This document shows, piece after piece, positions 7,918 through 16,804 of a stretch of 64,000 bases of DNA (position 1 is the first letter of the stretch; each line of letters begins with the position of its first letter). Made by a program: the position numbers and the translations under genes. The DNA is taken from contig NZ_SIJC01000002.1 in the NCBI RefSeq assembly GCF_010078385.1, positions 1-64,000 of the forward strand, given 5' to 3'. Origin of the DNA: Chengkuizengella sediminis. GTDB lineage: Bacteria > Bacillota > Bacilli > Paenibacillales > KCTC-33759. The notes beneath the pieces were generated by a model. That model searched no databases, was not told the DNA's origin, and saw only the letters and a list, made by a program, of their open reading frames with translations.

Positions 7918-8396
7918 ATGGGCTTAAAAAAGGACCTTTTGTCGTTGCTGACACGGTTTCAGTAGATGATCCATATGATGCTAGTGATCCAAATGTAATT
8001 TCTATTCCAACTCCCGGTGATTCTGAGGAAGTACTTACTGTGGATGTATGCGTTAAATATCCACATAAAACACAAGTTTCACTTGATTCAATGGTTCAAA
8101 TGGGTGCACAAGCGACTTTGCAACTTCCAACCGATGTTACATTTTTGTTTGAATATGAGCTCCTTCGTAATGGAGATCCCATTGCAATGATCACTGATGA
8201 AATGGATTATCGAGCAGTAGGAACTAGTGGAATAAATGGTAGACATATGAACTTTCCTAATTTTCCTTTAGTGGATGATAGTCCTGATCTTGGAATGAAT
8301 ACCTATGTACTAAGATGTACAAATTCGTCAAACCAACCATCCCCATTAATCACAATTGGCTCTCGTAGCCTAAAAGCAACAGTATTTGAATGCTAG
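7918..8396 (+). pseudogene. Spore-surface-like beta protein, split by a -1 frame change at A_AAA_AAG
   Basis: GTAGGAGGTAAGATTT precedes ATG 7918. Frame zero gives only 15 codons before a stop. After MGLKK the -1 frame continues as GPFVVADTVSVDDPYD and stays open to the stop at 8396, giving a protein of about 159 residues. The change falls exactly at A_AAA_AAG (7926-7932), the classical -1 slippery heptamer, so it may be a lost A, sequencing error or real frameshifting. The product is a short beta-rich protein with no signal peptide. It loosely recalls exosporium or coat surface proteins of spore formers (inference). A terminator follows. Confidence 0.55.
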
Positions 8397-8445
8397 AGCT
8401 AGATACGAGTTTGAAAATAAAATTTTATTGGTAAACGGTTAACAG

Positions 8446-8472
8446 AAAGGCGCTAATATGGCGCTTTTTTTG
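8446..8472 (+). terminator. Intrinsic terminator
   Basis: AAAGGCGC-TAATAT-GGCGCTTTTTTTG, 50 bases after the frame-split gene. Confidence 0.8.
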
Positions 8473-8517
8473 TTGGGAAAGTATCATCCATTGTGCTAGG
8501 GGAGGGAAGCAGGGTGA

Positions 8518-8558
8518 TAAAAAGAAAGTCCTTACTAAGATTACTCTTAATAAGGACT
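8518..8558 (-). repeat. Hairpin repeat, copy 2 (terminator-like on minus strand)
   Basis: TAAAAAGAAAGTCCTTACTA...CTTAATAAGGACT, a near copy of 7711-7754 with small differences in the loop and A-run. It lies downstream of the OrfB fragment on the minus strand, where it would act as its terminator. Confidence 0.7.
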
Positions 8559-8596
8559 TAAGACATGCCAGGGCAATTTTTACAATGAATTTGATA

Positions 8597-8860
8597 CTAC
8601 TTCTCTGTTTTAAAATGAGAGAAGAATGACTCTATACAGGCATTATCTAAGCAGTTTCCTTTGCGAGAGTGGCTGCCGATCATGCCTAGGTCTTGTAATC
8701 GTTTGTTGTTTTGTTTGGATGTGTATTGGAACCCTTGATCTGAGTGAATGATGGTTCCGTACACATTTCTTTTTTTATGTACTTCCTCTAAAGTGTCCTG
8801 TACAAGTTTGAAATCATTTCGATTGGATAGTTTCCATGCGACAATCTCATTGTTATACAT
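8597..8860 (-). pseudogene. IS3-family OrfB (DDE transposase) fragment
   Basis: Eighty-seven codons carry the central rve catalytic core of an IS3-family (IS150-like) transposase: IIHSDQGFQYTS, containing the second catalytic Asp, and NCLDNACIESFFSHFK, containing the catalytic Glu. The N-terminal third with the first Asp and the C-terminal YNNxRP...SPxxYR block are both missing. The fragment ends in a stop right after HFKTEK. It is inactive. Confidence 0.85.
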
Positions 8861-9480
8861 AATCTTGAATTACGGATAAATAATAAAAACGATTATGAAA
8901 AGGTATATACGTAATTATATTTATTTTTATATTAATATCAAATAATAACTAAAATAATATAACAATAAATAAAGATAATAATATATAAAAGTATGTATTC
9001 ATTAATACTATATAAAAGATAATCAATTAACATATTAAATATCAATATAAAATGTTCCCTGCCGAGAATCCACTTACTATAATCTCATTGATGGGGATCA
9101 TTCTTTTAGATTATTAGAAATTACTTCAAATTAATGCCATCTCAGAAATTCCAATTCTTAATGTTCTATATAATTTATCTACTATTCAAATCATATTTTT
9201 GTTAATTTTAATAGAATTTATTCAATATATTCATATTGATATTCTAAGGTGGGCTGTAAGATTGTCTTTATTTCCTTTCTACCCAATTTTAATTGTTTAT
9301 TTTATTTTAGGTTTATTTGCTCCGTTGTTATTACTTCAGAATAGTGTAGTTGATTTTATAGAAACTTCAGATAGAGTAGACTTATTTATTGATTTTTTTT
9401 AGGTATATCGATAATTTACTAGTCTTTAGAAAGCACGTAGGGGGATTTTTTTAAAAAATGAATTTCTTTTTTTAAACACC
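8861..9480. other. AT-rich gap with a possible small membrane-protein scrap
   Basis: On the plus strand the frame from about 9117 to 9402 reads LLQINAISEIPILNVLYNLS followed by two hydrophobic segments and ends DLFIDFF. It has no ribosome-binding site and starts directly after a stop. It may be the C-terminal end of a broken membrane-protein gene. No family was recognised, and the rest is featureless A+T. Confidence 0.3.
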
Positions 9481-9517
9481 TAATGCTTATATCTAGAAAA
9501 AATAGGAGGCTCTATTG

Positions 9518-9737
9518 ATGTAAAAGAAAAAGCATGCAATAATTCTGTTCATACTCAACGGCAGTATTTGCAGGAGAAAATTATTCTGAAAATAAAAAGG
9601 ATATTGTTGATACACCCATAGAAGCAGGTGAATTTAATACTTTGGTAGCTGCTTTAAAGAAAGCTAATTTGGTGGAGACACTGAAGGGAAAAGGACCATT
9701 TACTGTATTTGCTCCAACAGAAATTATAAACTTCTGA
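9518..9737 (+). pseudogene. Fasciclin (FAS1) domain protein, truncated and frameshifted
   Basis: AATAGGAGGCTCTATTG precedes ATG 9518, but the second codon is a stop. In another frame the sequence reads [11 protein letters not shown], then [20 protein letters not shown] and [20 protein letters not shown]. This is the start of a FAS1 domain (H1 region), the usual secreted BIgH3/fasciclin adhesion module of about 140 residues. The match ends abruptly at 9720 where the response-regulator gene's 3' end begins. The upstream signal-peptide part is frameshifted. It is a dead gene trimmed by a rearrangement. Confidence 0.75.
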
Positions 9738-10356
9738 AATAAACAATCGCTTTTGCTCTATCATGAATGCCAATCATCTCGTAGATTTTGCTAATATAAT
9801 TTTTGACCGTCCCTTCCGTAAGAAATAGTTGTTTAGCAATTTCTCTGTTTGTCAATCCATCACATATTAATCGTGTGATTTCAAGTTCACGATTAGAAAA
9901 TGGATGGGGATCACCTTGCACAGCTACTTTAGATGGGTTTAAATGTTTGGAAAGCTTGCTGGCTAGTTTCCCTGGTAATATAACATTGCCAGCCATTGCA
10001 TCTTGGATAATGTGATAAAGTTGATGCCCTTCAATATCTTTTAAAATATATCCTGACGCACCATACTGCAAAGCTTTCATTAGATCAGCGTCATCATCGA
10101 ATGTAGTTAATATAATGACAAAAATATGAGGAAAATTTAGTTTGATCCGTCTTGTGCATTCGACACCATCCATTACAGGCATACGAACGTCCATTAGGAC
10201 AATATCTGGTTGCAACCGTTCTACAAGTTCAAAGCCAACCTCTCCATTAAAAGCTGTACCAACCACCTCAAATTGATTATTTAATTGTAAAATCGTTTTT
10301 AACCCATCTACCATTAGTTGTTGATCATCTAGTATTACAATTTTAATTTTATCCAT
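9724..10356 (-). CDS. NarL/DesR-family response regulator
   Basis: A 210-residue response regulator. The receiver domain has acidic residues D10 and D11, the phospho-acceptor D56 in [10 protein letters not shown], the threonine of ILTTFDD and the lysine of GYILKD. A LuxR-type helix-turn-helix follows at residues about 148-205 ([21 protein letters not shown]). The start is set at 10356 because AGGAGC lies seven bases before that ATG; an in-frame ATG six bases earlier is too close to it. The ribosome-binding site overlaps the end of the kinase gene, so the pair is co-transcribed and probably translationally coupled. Confidence 0.9.
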   Translation of the reverse strand: MDKIKIVILDDQQLMVDGLKTILQLNNQFEVVGTAFNGEVGFELVERLQPDIVLMDVRMPVMDGVECTRRIKLNFPHIFVIILTTFDDDADLMKALQYGASGYILKDIEGHQLYHIIQDAMAGNVILPGKLASKLSKHLNPSKVAVQGDPHPFSNRELEITRLICDGLTNREIAKQLFLTEGTVKNYISKIYEMIGIHDRAKAIVYFRSL

Positions 10357-10366
10357 CTTCATGCTC

Positions 10367-11539
10367 CTAGTCGTCCTTATATTTTTCATCATGATGTGAA
10401 CTTATCGTCTTACCAATAGGCAATTCAATATGTATAGAGAAGCTTTTATCAGGAACAACAGTAACATGAAAATATCCTCCTAAGCCCTCTACTCTCTCTT
10501 TCATATTGTTCAATCCAAATCCCATATGTATCATAACGGGTACGGATCCAAAATTAGTTAACTCCAACTGAATAACTTGACCCTTTTCTTTAATCAATAG
10601 TGTAAATCGTTTACTATTTGCATGCTTTAAGCCATTCGTGAATCCTTCTTGAATGGCATTATACAACACTCTTTCTTGTATCGGCAGCAAAGGGGTTTCA
10701 ATCTGTATTGTATAATCAATTTCAACGAAGCAGTGTTTCATTGTATTATGAACAAATAATTCAACGGAAGATATAAAGCCTAGAGGGTGGTGCCCATCCT
10801 TTAACATATTTATAGAGGTACGCAAGTCAGCAAGTCCCTTTTTTACTTGGTTTCTCGCTATATCTAATTTTTTCAGCGATAAATTTGGATCTTTTTCTTT
10901 GAGCATTTTGCTTGCTTCTAATTCAATTAAAGCAACGGTCAACGTATGCCCAACGGTATCATGTATTTCACCAGCGATACGATTGCGCTCCTCCACTAAA
11001 ATCATCTCTTCCAGTTCCTTATTTTTCATTTCTAACTCCTGCATCAGTTTTTTTAGTGCCGCAGCATTCATAATCTGGCTTTTAGCTAGATAAACAAAGG
11101 ATAGGATCATACTGTAAACAAGCACAGAATTAATAATGAAATACAATATATCCATAAAACTTGTATACGATTGTTTTTCTATTTCCATCCCTAAATACAT
11201 CACAAATGTGACAAAAGAATACGGTAATGTGAAATGATATGGATACTTAATAACTAAATCGGCGACTAGAATAAAAAACAATCCTTGCGATATGTTCGTT
11301 TGATCAACATAACTAATTATGAGTAAAGGAAGGATTTCCATGCATGCAACAATATAACTCCATTTGTTTTTTTCAAACTTAGAGTATACCATCGTCCGCA
11401 AACTTGTTATCGTAAGTGATGCAGTAATGGCAAAGAGAATATACAGTTGATTAGCAGGATTTTTTAAATAGATAATCAATAAAAGCAGGACAAATATGAT
11501 TCCAAGTGTATAAGATTGTATTTTGCTGTGAAAACGCAT
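10367..11539 (-). CDS. HisKA_3-type sensor histidine kinase (DesK/LiaS class)
   Basis: A 390-residue membrane kinase. About five hydrophobic segments occupy residues 10-155 with almost no extracellular domain, so it probably senses within the membrane. A coiled coil (about 160-185) leads to the H-box EERNRIAGEIHDTVGHTL with phospho-acceptor H193. The ATPase domain follows, with N-box NAIQEGFTNGLKHAN and G-box GFGLNNMKERVEGLGG. The partner regulator follows directly. The genes are divergent from the hydrolase gene at 11751 and face it across 211 bases, so that hydrolase is the likely first target (inference). Confidence 0.9.
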   Translation of the reverse strand: MRFHSKIQSYTLGIIFVLLLLIIYLKNPANQLYILFAITASLTITSLRTMVYSKFEKNKWSYIVACMEILPLLIISYVDQTNISQGLFFILVADLVIKYPYHFTLPYSFVTFVMYLGMEIEKQSYTSFMDILYFIINSVLVYSMILSFVYLAKSQIMNAAALKKLMQELEMKNKELEEMILVEERNRIAGEIHDTVGHTLTVALIELEASKMLKEKDPNLSLKKLDIARNQVKKGLADLRTSINMLKDGHHPLGFISSVELFVHNTMKHCFVEIDYTIQIETPLLPIQERVLYNAIQEGFTNGLKHANSKRFTLLIKEKGQVIQLELTNFGSVPVMIHMGFGLNNMKERVEGLGGYFHVTVVPDKSFSIHIELPIGKTISSHHDEKYKDD

Positions 11540-11660
11540 TGTTCACCTTCTTTCATTGATCCATTTCCAATCCTAACTAGGGATCACCTTCTATTTCTCC
11601 ACTAGAAGGTGTAAAACCTCTTATTTTATCGGCACGATTTTACTCCCTTTTTTTTTAAAA

Positions 11661-11701
11661 ATATGACTTAAGTTATGACCACAGTCAGTTATCATATGAC
11701 C
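11661..11701. promoter_or_regulatory. Repeated ATGAC motifs in the divergent promoter region
   Basis: ATATGAC, TTATGACC and ATATGACC occur 12 and 21 bases apart between the kinase and hydrolase genes. Such evenly phased repeats are typical binding sites for NarL-type regulators. This is an inference from spacing only. Confidence 0.3.
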
Positions 11702-11750
11702 TATTTTAATTTTATACTGTTTACATCCAATAGAAATGGAGGTAATCAAA

Positions 11751-13349
11751 ATGAAAAATAAAATATGGATCATTGGTTTATCCATAATTTTTATGATCTG
11801 TATTGTATCTGTGATGTTCCTGAATAAGTCAAGTGATGATCCATTTCCCACCATTCCGCAAACCGCTAAAGCAGGGGATCTCATTCATAAAAAAAAGTTG
11901 ACTTATTCATACGGAAAAAATGAATATGATGCAGAGTATGGCATTCTTATCGTACCTGAAAATCGCTCGAAGTTGGATTCAAAATTAATAGGTATACCAG
12001 TCGTCAAAGTAAATGCGGTAAACGAGTCACCATTAGCACCTATATTTATTTTAGAAGGGGGACCAGGAAACTCAAATATGCAGTTGCAAGGTCCCGAAGA
12101 GCTGCTATTATCACATGACATGGTGCTTGTTGGATATCGAGGGATGGATGGTAGTACAAATTTAAGGAGCAAGAAGCTTGAAAATGCATTAAGAGCAGAC
12201 GATTTGCTGTCTGAAGAGGGACTTTCACAAATCGAAAATATTACAAAAGAAGTAATTCGAGATTACCAAGCGCAAGGCATAGATTTATCTGGATATAGCC
12301 CTTTCGAAGTTGTACATGATCTGGATGCAGCTAGACGCGCATTGGGATACGATAAGATCAATCTGTACAGCGTCAGCTATGGCACAAGACTCGCACAATA
12401 TTACGATAAATATTTTTCCGAACATATTCAATATGCTGCGTTGTTAGGTATTAATCCACCTGGTGCTTTCATGTGGGAACCTGATGTGATGGATTCGGTT
12501 CTTGAGCAATATGAAACACTTTGGAAAGCTGAAACTAGTCATTCCAAAACAGACAAAAGCCTAATACAAATGATGGATACCGCTTTTGATGACGCTCCAG
12601 ACCGATGGCTCTTTTTTAACATTAATAAAGATAAAATTCGTGTCGCTTCCTTCTTTTTATTGATGGAGACAGAAACTTCTCCTTATGTATTCGATGCATA
12701 TCAAGCCGCTGCAAACGGAGACTACAGTGGTTTCGCTGCATTGACTTTGGCCTGTGATTGGCTCTTACCTACCGCCAGCAATTGGGGAGATATGTTAGCA
12801 AAAGGCGTGATGGATTATGATAAATCTAGAAACTACAGAAAAATAGAAACCGATGCACACACGATTGGATCACCGGTGTCTAAACTGCTTTTTGGTGGAT
12901 TTGCCCAGTCCTGGCCAAAGTATCCCGTCGCTGAGGAATTGAAGCATGTACATCCCTCTTCCACTCGAACACTGTTGATCAACGGGAATCTAGATATGTC
13001 AACACCTGCGGTAAATGCGGAAAACGATCTCATCCCGCACCTTTCCAATGCAACCTATATTAAGTTACATCATATGGGACATACCGTAACAGAAGCACAG
13101 CCGCAAGCAATGGAAAGATTACTTACTTCTTTTTACCGTACTGGAATCGCCGATGATTCATTATTTATGGAAGAAACGTTCAGCTTTCATTCCAAATTCA
13201 ACATCACTACGATTGTCAAAACGATTGTTTTCCTACTATTCTGTATCCCTATTATGATCATTATCGCGATCTACTTCATTATGAAGAAAATTAGATCCAA
13301 GCAAAATTTCATATTTGACCTTCTCGCTAAGAATTTATTTTTACTCTGA
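11751..13349 (+). CDS. Membrane-anchored alpha/beta hydrolase (S33 peptidase-like)
   Basis: A 532-residue protein. The start is placed at ATG 11751 because the GGAGGTAATCAAA site overlaps the earlier ATG at 11736. Residues 5-25 form an N-terminal signal anchor and residues about 480-505 a C-terminal membrane helix, so the enzyme sits on the outer membrane face. The fold has the oxyanion loop ILEGGPGNSN and the nucleophile elbow LYSVSYGTR, with Ser where the first Gly of GxSxG usually is. The acid loop is NGNLDMSTP and the histidine HHMGHTVT. These are features of proline-iminopeptidase/TAP-like serine peptidases. The substrate is unknown. It is divergent from the two-component system, so regulation by it is likely. 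Confidence 0.8.
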   Translation: MKNKIWIIGLSIIFMICIVSVMFLNKSSDDPFPTIPQTAKAGDLIHKKKLTYSYGKNEYDAEYGILIVPENRSKLDSKLIGIPVVKVNAVNESPLAPIFILEGGPGNSNMQLQGPEELLLSHDMVLVGYRGMDGSTNLRSKKLENALRADDLLSEEGLSQIENITKEVIRDYQAQGIDLSGYSPFEVVHDLDAARRALGYDKINLYSVSYGTRLAQYYDKYFSEHIQYAALLGINPPGAFMWEPDVMDSVLEQYETLWKAETSHSKTDKSLIQMMDTAFDDAPDRWLFFNINKDKIRVASFFLLMETETSPYVFDAYQAAANGDYSGFAALTLACDWLLPTASNWGDMLAKGVMDYDKSRNYRKIETDAHTIGSPVSKLLFGGFAQSWPKYPVAEELKHVHPSSTRTLLINGNLDMSTPAVNAENDLIPHLSNATYIKLHHMGHTVTEAQPQAMERLLTSFYRTGIADDSLFMEETFSFHSKFNITTIVKTIVFLLFCIPIMIIIAIYFIMKKIRSKQNFIFDLLAKNLFLL

Positions 13350-13640
13350 AAATTCTGTATCTATCAAAACAGCTATGTCTTTATCCCAAATAAGTGTAGG
13401 GTGTATGATCATATCCTGTCCCATAAATCTTTTCTTTCAATCTGAAATATTTCGATTCCTTGCGCTATATGCATGTTATCCCTCCATAAGGTTCACTTAA
13501 TTATCCCTCTCAACTTTCATTTTAAGTCTAGTATGGAAGGGGAGGGAAAAGCTGTCATCCTGTGCTCTCTACTAACCTGGTTTAAGATCACAGTCATATC
13601 GCATAAAAGATTTCTTAAGGTGCAGCTTCTGACTCTCATT
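13350..13640. other. Gap between convergent hydrolase and hypA genes
   Basis: No gene, hairpin with T-run or repeat was recognised in this stretch. The 3' ends of both neighbours point into it. Confidence 0.4.
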
Positions 13641-13982
13641 TTAACAAGCAATAATTTCCTTAATCATAAATTCTTTTCCGCATAATATCTCGGAGTTTTT
13701 ACTTCCACAGTTTGGACATTTATTATGATTCTCAATGAGGTTAAAAACTTTATTACACTTTTTGCAAATAGCATTACCCGGTAATATCTCAATTTTTAGT
13801 TTCGTCTCCTGCAGCATTGTACCGTCGACTGCAGCGGGATAACATGCCTCAATATATTTAGGAATCAATGATGAGAGCTCTCCAATTTGAAGAACTAAAG
13901 TGTCTATTTTTGTTAATGCATTTTTTTTTGCGAAATCTTCTACAGATTTAATGACATGAATAGTAACGCCTAATTCGTGCAA
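13641..13982 (-). CDS. hypA: HypA, nickel metallochaperone for [NiFe]-hydrogenase maturation
   Basis: A 113-residue protein, the full family length. The N-terminal MHEL carries the nickel ligand H2 and the adjacent E3. A structural zinc site is formed by two CxxC motifs, C73/C76 and C89/C92. HypA passes nickel, together with HypB, to the large subunit of [NiFe]-hydrogenase (and to urease in some bacteria). It is the last gene of a minus-strand hypB / oxidoreductase / hypA run. No hydrogenase subunit or hypCDEF lies in this window, so the client is not visible. Confidence 0.9.
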   Translation of the reverse strand: MHELGVTIHVIKSVEDFAKKNALTKIDTLVLQIGELSSLIPKYIEACYPAAVDGTMLQETKLKIEILPGNAICKKCNKVFNLIENHNKCPNCGSKNSEILCGKEFMIKEIIAC

Positions 13983-14062
13983 ATGAACTCACCCTTCTTA
14001 TCAAAGTATAAAGAACGGAAGAACTTGCGCCCCTCCGTCTCTTACTTCGAATAATATGTCAA

Positions 14063-16768
14063 TTATTCTGTCTTGCCTTTTTCTTTGTAGAAAATTGATC
14101 TTAAAGTCTTAGGTACCTTATTGGTTACAATTTTCACTTTACGTTTCACCATATATTTCTTAATGGTGGGTCTCATTTCGCTCAACTCGATACTAGCAGC
14201 ATCATATTTTCTCACCAGTGAAATTGCGTCAAACTTACATTTGGTCACGCAGGATCCGCATCCTACACACAAAAACTCATCAACAACTGTAGCGCCGCAA
14301 CCTAGGCAGCGTTCCGTTTCTTTTTTTATCTGATCTTCTGTAAATGTGGAGCGTAGATCCTTGAAAGTTTTTTTGGATTTATTTCCGTCAACATGATCTA
14401 CTGTTTGTCTTGGAAGATGATCGTATCCTTCAAGATCAAGGTTTTCTTTATCAAACGCACGGTAATCTCTCTTCGTACGGCCGAGCAATAAACTTTGTCC
14501 AGGCTGAACAAAACGGTGGATTGAAATTGCACCTTCTTTACCCATTGCAATAGCATCGATAGCAAATTTGGGGCCTGTTAATACATCACCACCGGTGAAT
14601 ACATCGGCCTCCGCTGTCTGGTAAGTAACAGGATCTGCTTTAATTGTCTTGTTGGGAATCAATTGGATTTTGCTGTTCGCAATCAAATTACCCCAATCTA
14701 TTGCTTGACCTACTGAAATCAGAACATTGTTCGCTGCGACTATCTTCGTTTCATTTTCATCAAATTTTGGATTAAACTTTTTATTTTCATCAAAGACAGA
14801 AATACATTTTTTGAATTCTACACCTGTAACACGTCCATTTTCCGTAAGAATACGTTTAGGCCCCCAAGAATTGTTGATACAAATGCCTTCTGACAATGCT
14901 TCTTCAATTTCTTCGCCCATGGCTGGAATTTGTTCCCAATTTTCCAAGCAATACATATTTACTTGCGATGCACCAACACGTGTAGCTGTCCGTGCAACAT
15001 CAATAGCAACGTTTCCGCCGCCGATTACAATCGCCGGTCCTTCCATTTTCATCTCTTCATTGAAATTGACCTGACGCAAGAAATCTACCCCAGTGATAAC
15101 CCCTTCGGCGTCTTCACCTTCGATACCGAGCTTTCTACCTGCCTGAGCACCGATTGCCAAATAGAATGCTACAAATCCCTGACCTCTTAAGTCCTTAAGG
15201 CTTACATCCTTACCGACTTCAACGCCGGTTTTAAACTCAATACCCAATTCTTTTAAAATGTCGATTTCTGCATTAACAACATTTTTTTCGAGTCTGAAAG
15301 AGGGGATACCGAGTGTCAACATACCACCAAGTACTTTTTGTTTTTCAAACACTGTTACTTTATAACCATCAATAGCCAGATAGTAAGCACAGGAAAGACC
15401 AGAAGGACCTGCACCGATAATTGCAATTTTTTTCTCGTATTGATGGTTTATTTGAGGTACATAACGACGATCCGTGTTCAAATCCTGTTCTGCAATAAAT
15501 TTTTTGATATCATCTATGGCGATAGGATCATCAATATCGCCTCGGGTACAGGCGGATTCACAATATCTCGGACAGACACGTCCGCATACTGCAGGGAACG
15601 GATTTTCTTGCTTGATAAGTTCAAGGGCTTCGGTATATCTTCCTTGGGAAGCCAGCTTAATATAACCCTGAATGCCAATATGAGCAGGACAATCTGCCTT
15701 ACAGGGACTTGATCCGGTATCAACAACAACTTCTCGGTTAAGACGATAATCCGGATTCCATTTGTCCGAACCCCACTCTGTATTATATGGAAGATCTCTT
15801 TTCTTTGCGATACTAGGAGTTATTTCGCATATTTTCTGACCCAATTTCAATGCATCAGAGGGACAGTTTTCAACACATTCTCCGCAGGCAACACATTTGT
15901 CTTTATCTACCTGTGATACATAATTTGAACGTACAATATCAGGATTTTTAAAATAATTTGCATGTCTTAATGCGAGGCAAGAGCATCCACAGCAGTTACA
16001 AATTGCGTGAGTTTTTCCGGGACCTTCAGTATTAGCTATCTGATGCATCAGACCGTTTTCTTCCGCTTTTTTAATAATTTCAAAAGCTTCTTCACGGGTA
16101 ATCTGTCTGCCTCTTCCTGTGCGAATGTAGAATTCGGCGCCTTCGCCTAGCTGAATACAGATATCTTCCTTCAAGTGACCGCAGCCTTCACCCATGGATT
16201 CTCTGACTGCACGGCACGCACAATCGGAAACAGAAAAAATTACATTTTCATTCAGATACATAGATACTTCCTCATAAGATGCCCTTTTGGTTTCACCATC
16301 TATGGCGCTTTCTATGGGGATAACCCTCATTACGCCTATACCCACCGGAACGTTTCCAGCTAGCATCTCACCTTTACTTCTTGAATATTCTTCAAAGCAC
16401 TCGGCAATCTGTGGATACTTTTTAACATTTTCCTTGTTGACGACCATGAATTCCATAACGCCTGGAACCCACAGGTCAAGCTGAAATTTATCGACGCCAT
16501 CTTCGGACAAAAAACTGATAACGCCATCCATTGCTAACTGGTAGAGGGTTTTTTCCACTTCCGCCACGGGTTTAGCGCACAGAGCAGCAATTTCCTCCTT
16601 GGTCTTTGGCTTCCTCAGCTCAAGGCAAAGTGCGACTTCGGCCATTTCATCGGTAACAACCGGCTCCAGAATTCGGTATTCCGGGTCTTCCGGTTTCACT
16701 TCATATTTTGAACCACGTTTTGTCCGGCTAATCTTATTCGCGAGATCAAGAACTTTTTCTTTTACCAT
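14063..16768 (-). CDS. Multidomain iron-sulfur flavoprotein, GltD/NfnB-like NAD(P)H oxidoreductase
   Basis: A 901-residue cytosolic redox protein; GAGGAG nine bases before ATG 16768 sets the start. Residues about 35-95 look like a winged helix. Residues about 180-265 are Cys-rich (CACR...GCGH..., then AICNCCGCSC). A ferredoxin motif CVACGECVENCP follows at about 290. Then comes the GltD-type N-terminal iron-sulfur region (CKADCP, CGRVCPRYCESAC), the FAD Rossmann motif GAGPSGLSCAYYLA, a second nucleotide-binding GGGNVAIDVARTA, and a C-terminal double cluster region ending CVGCGSCVTKCKFDAI. Such NADPH:ferredoxin/glutamate-synthase-beta-like enzymes are typical of clostridial anaerobes. It sits between hypB and hypA with short gaps. 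Its G+C is visibly above its neighbours, which suggests transfer. The electron acceptor is unknown. Confidence 0.8.
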   Translation of the reverse strand: MVKEKVLDLANKISRTKRGSKYEVKPEDPEYRILEPVVTDEMAEVALCLELRKPKTKEEIAALCAKPVAEVEKTLYQLAMDGVISFLSEDGVDKFQLDLWVPGVMEFMVVNKENVKKYPQIAECFEEYSRSKGEMLAGNVPVGIGVMRVIPIESAIDGETKRASYEEVSMYLNENVIFSVSDCACRAVRESMGEGCGHLKEDICIQLGEGAEFYIRTGRGRQITREEAFEIIKKAEENGLMHQIANTEGPGKTHAICNCCGCSCLALRHANYFKNPDIVRSNYVSQVDKDKCVACGECVENCPSDALKLGQKICEITPSIAKKRDLPYNTEWGSDKWNPDYRLNREVVVDTGSSPCKADCPAHIGIQGYIKLASQGRYTEALELIKQENPFPAVCGRVCPRYCESACTRGDIDDPIAIDDIKKFIAEQDLNTDRRYVPQINHQYEKKIAIIGAGPSGLSCAYYLAIDGYKVTVFEKQKVLGGMLTLGIPSFRLEKNVVNAEIDILKELGIEFKTGVEVGKDVSLKDLRGQGFVAFYLAIGAQAGRKLGIEGEDAEGVITGVDFLRQVNFNEEMKMEGPAIVIGGGNVAIDVARTATRVGASQVNMYCLENWEQIPAMGEEIEEALSEGICINNSWGPKRILTENGRVTGVEFKKCISVFDENKKFNPKFDENETKIVAANNVLISVGQAIDWGNLIANSKIQLIPNKTIKADPVTYQTAEADVFTGGDVLTGPKFAIDAIAMGKEGAISIHRFVQPGQSLLLGRTKRDYRAFDKENLDLEGYDHLPRQTVDHVDGNKSKKTFKDLRSTFTEDQIKKETERCLGCGATVVDEFLCVGCGSCVTKCKFDAISLVRKYDAASIELSEMRPTIKKYMVKRKVKIVTNKVPKTLRSIFYKEKGKTE

Positions 16769-16804
16769 AAAGTTCAACTCCTCATCATAATGTTCTTCTA
16801 TGTA

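Noticed and set aside
9117-9402. Possible small membrane protein
   Set aside because: Begins right after a stop with no start signal, so it was listed as gap content and not as a gene.
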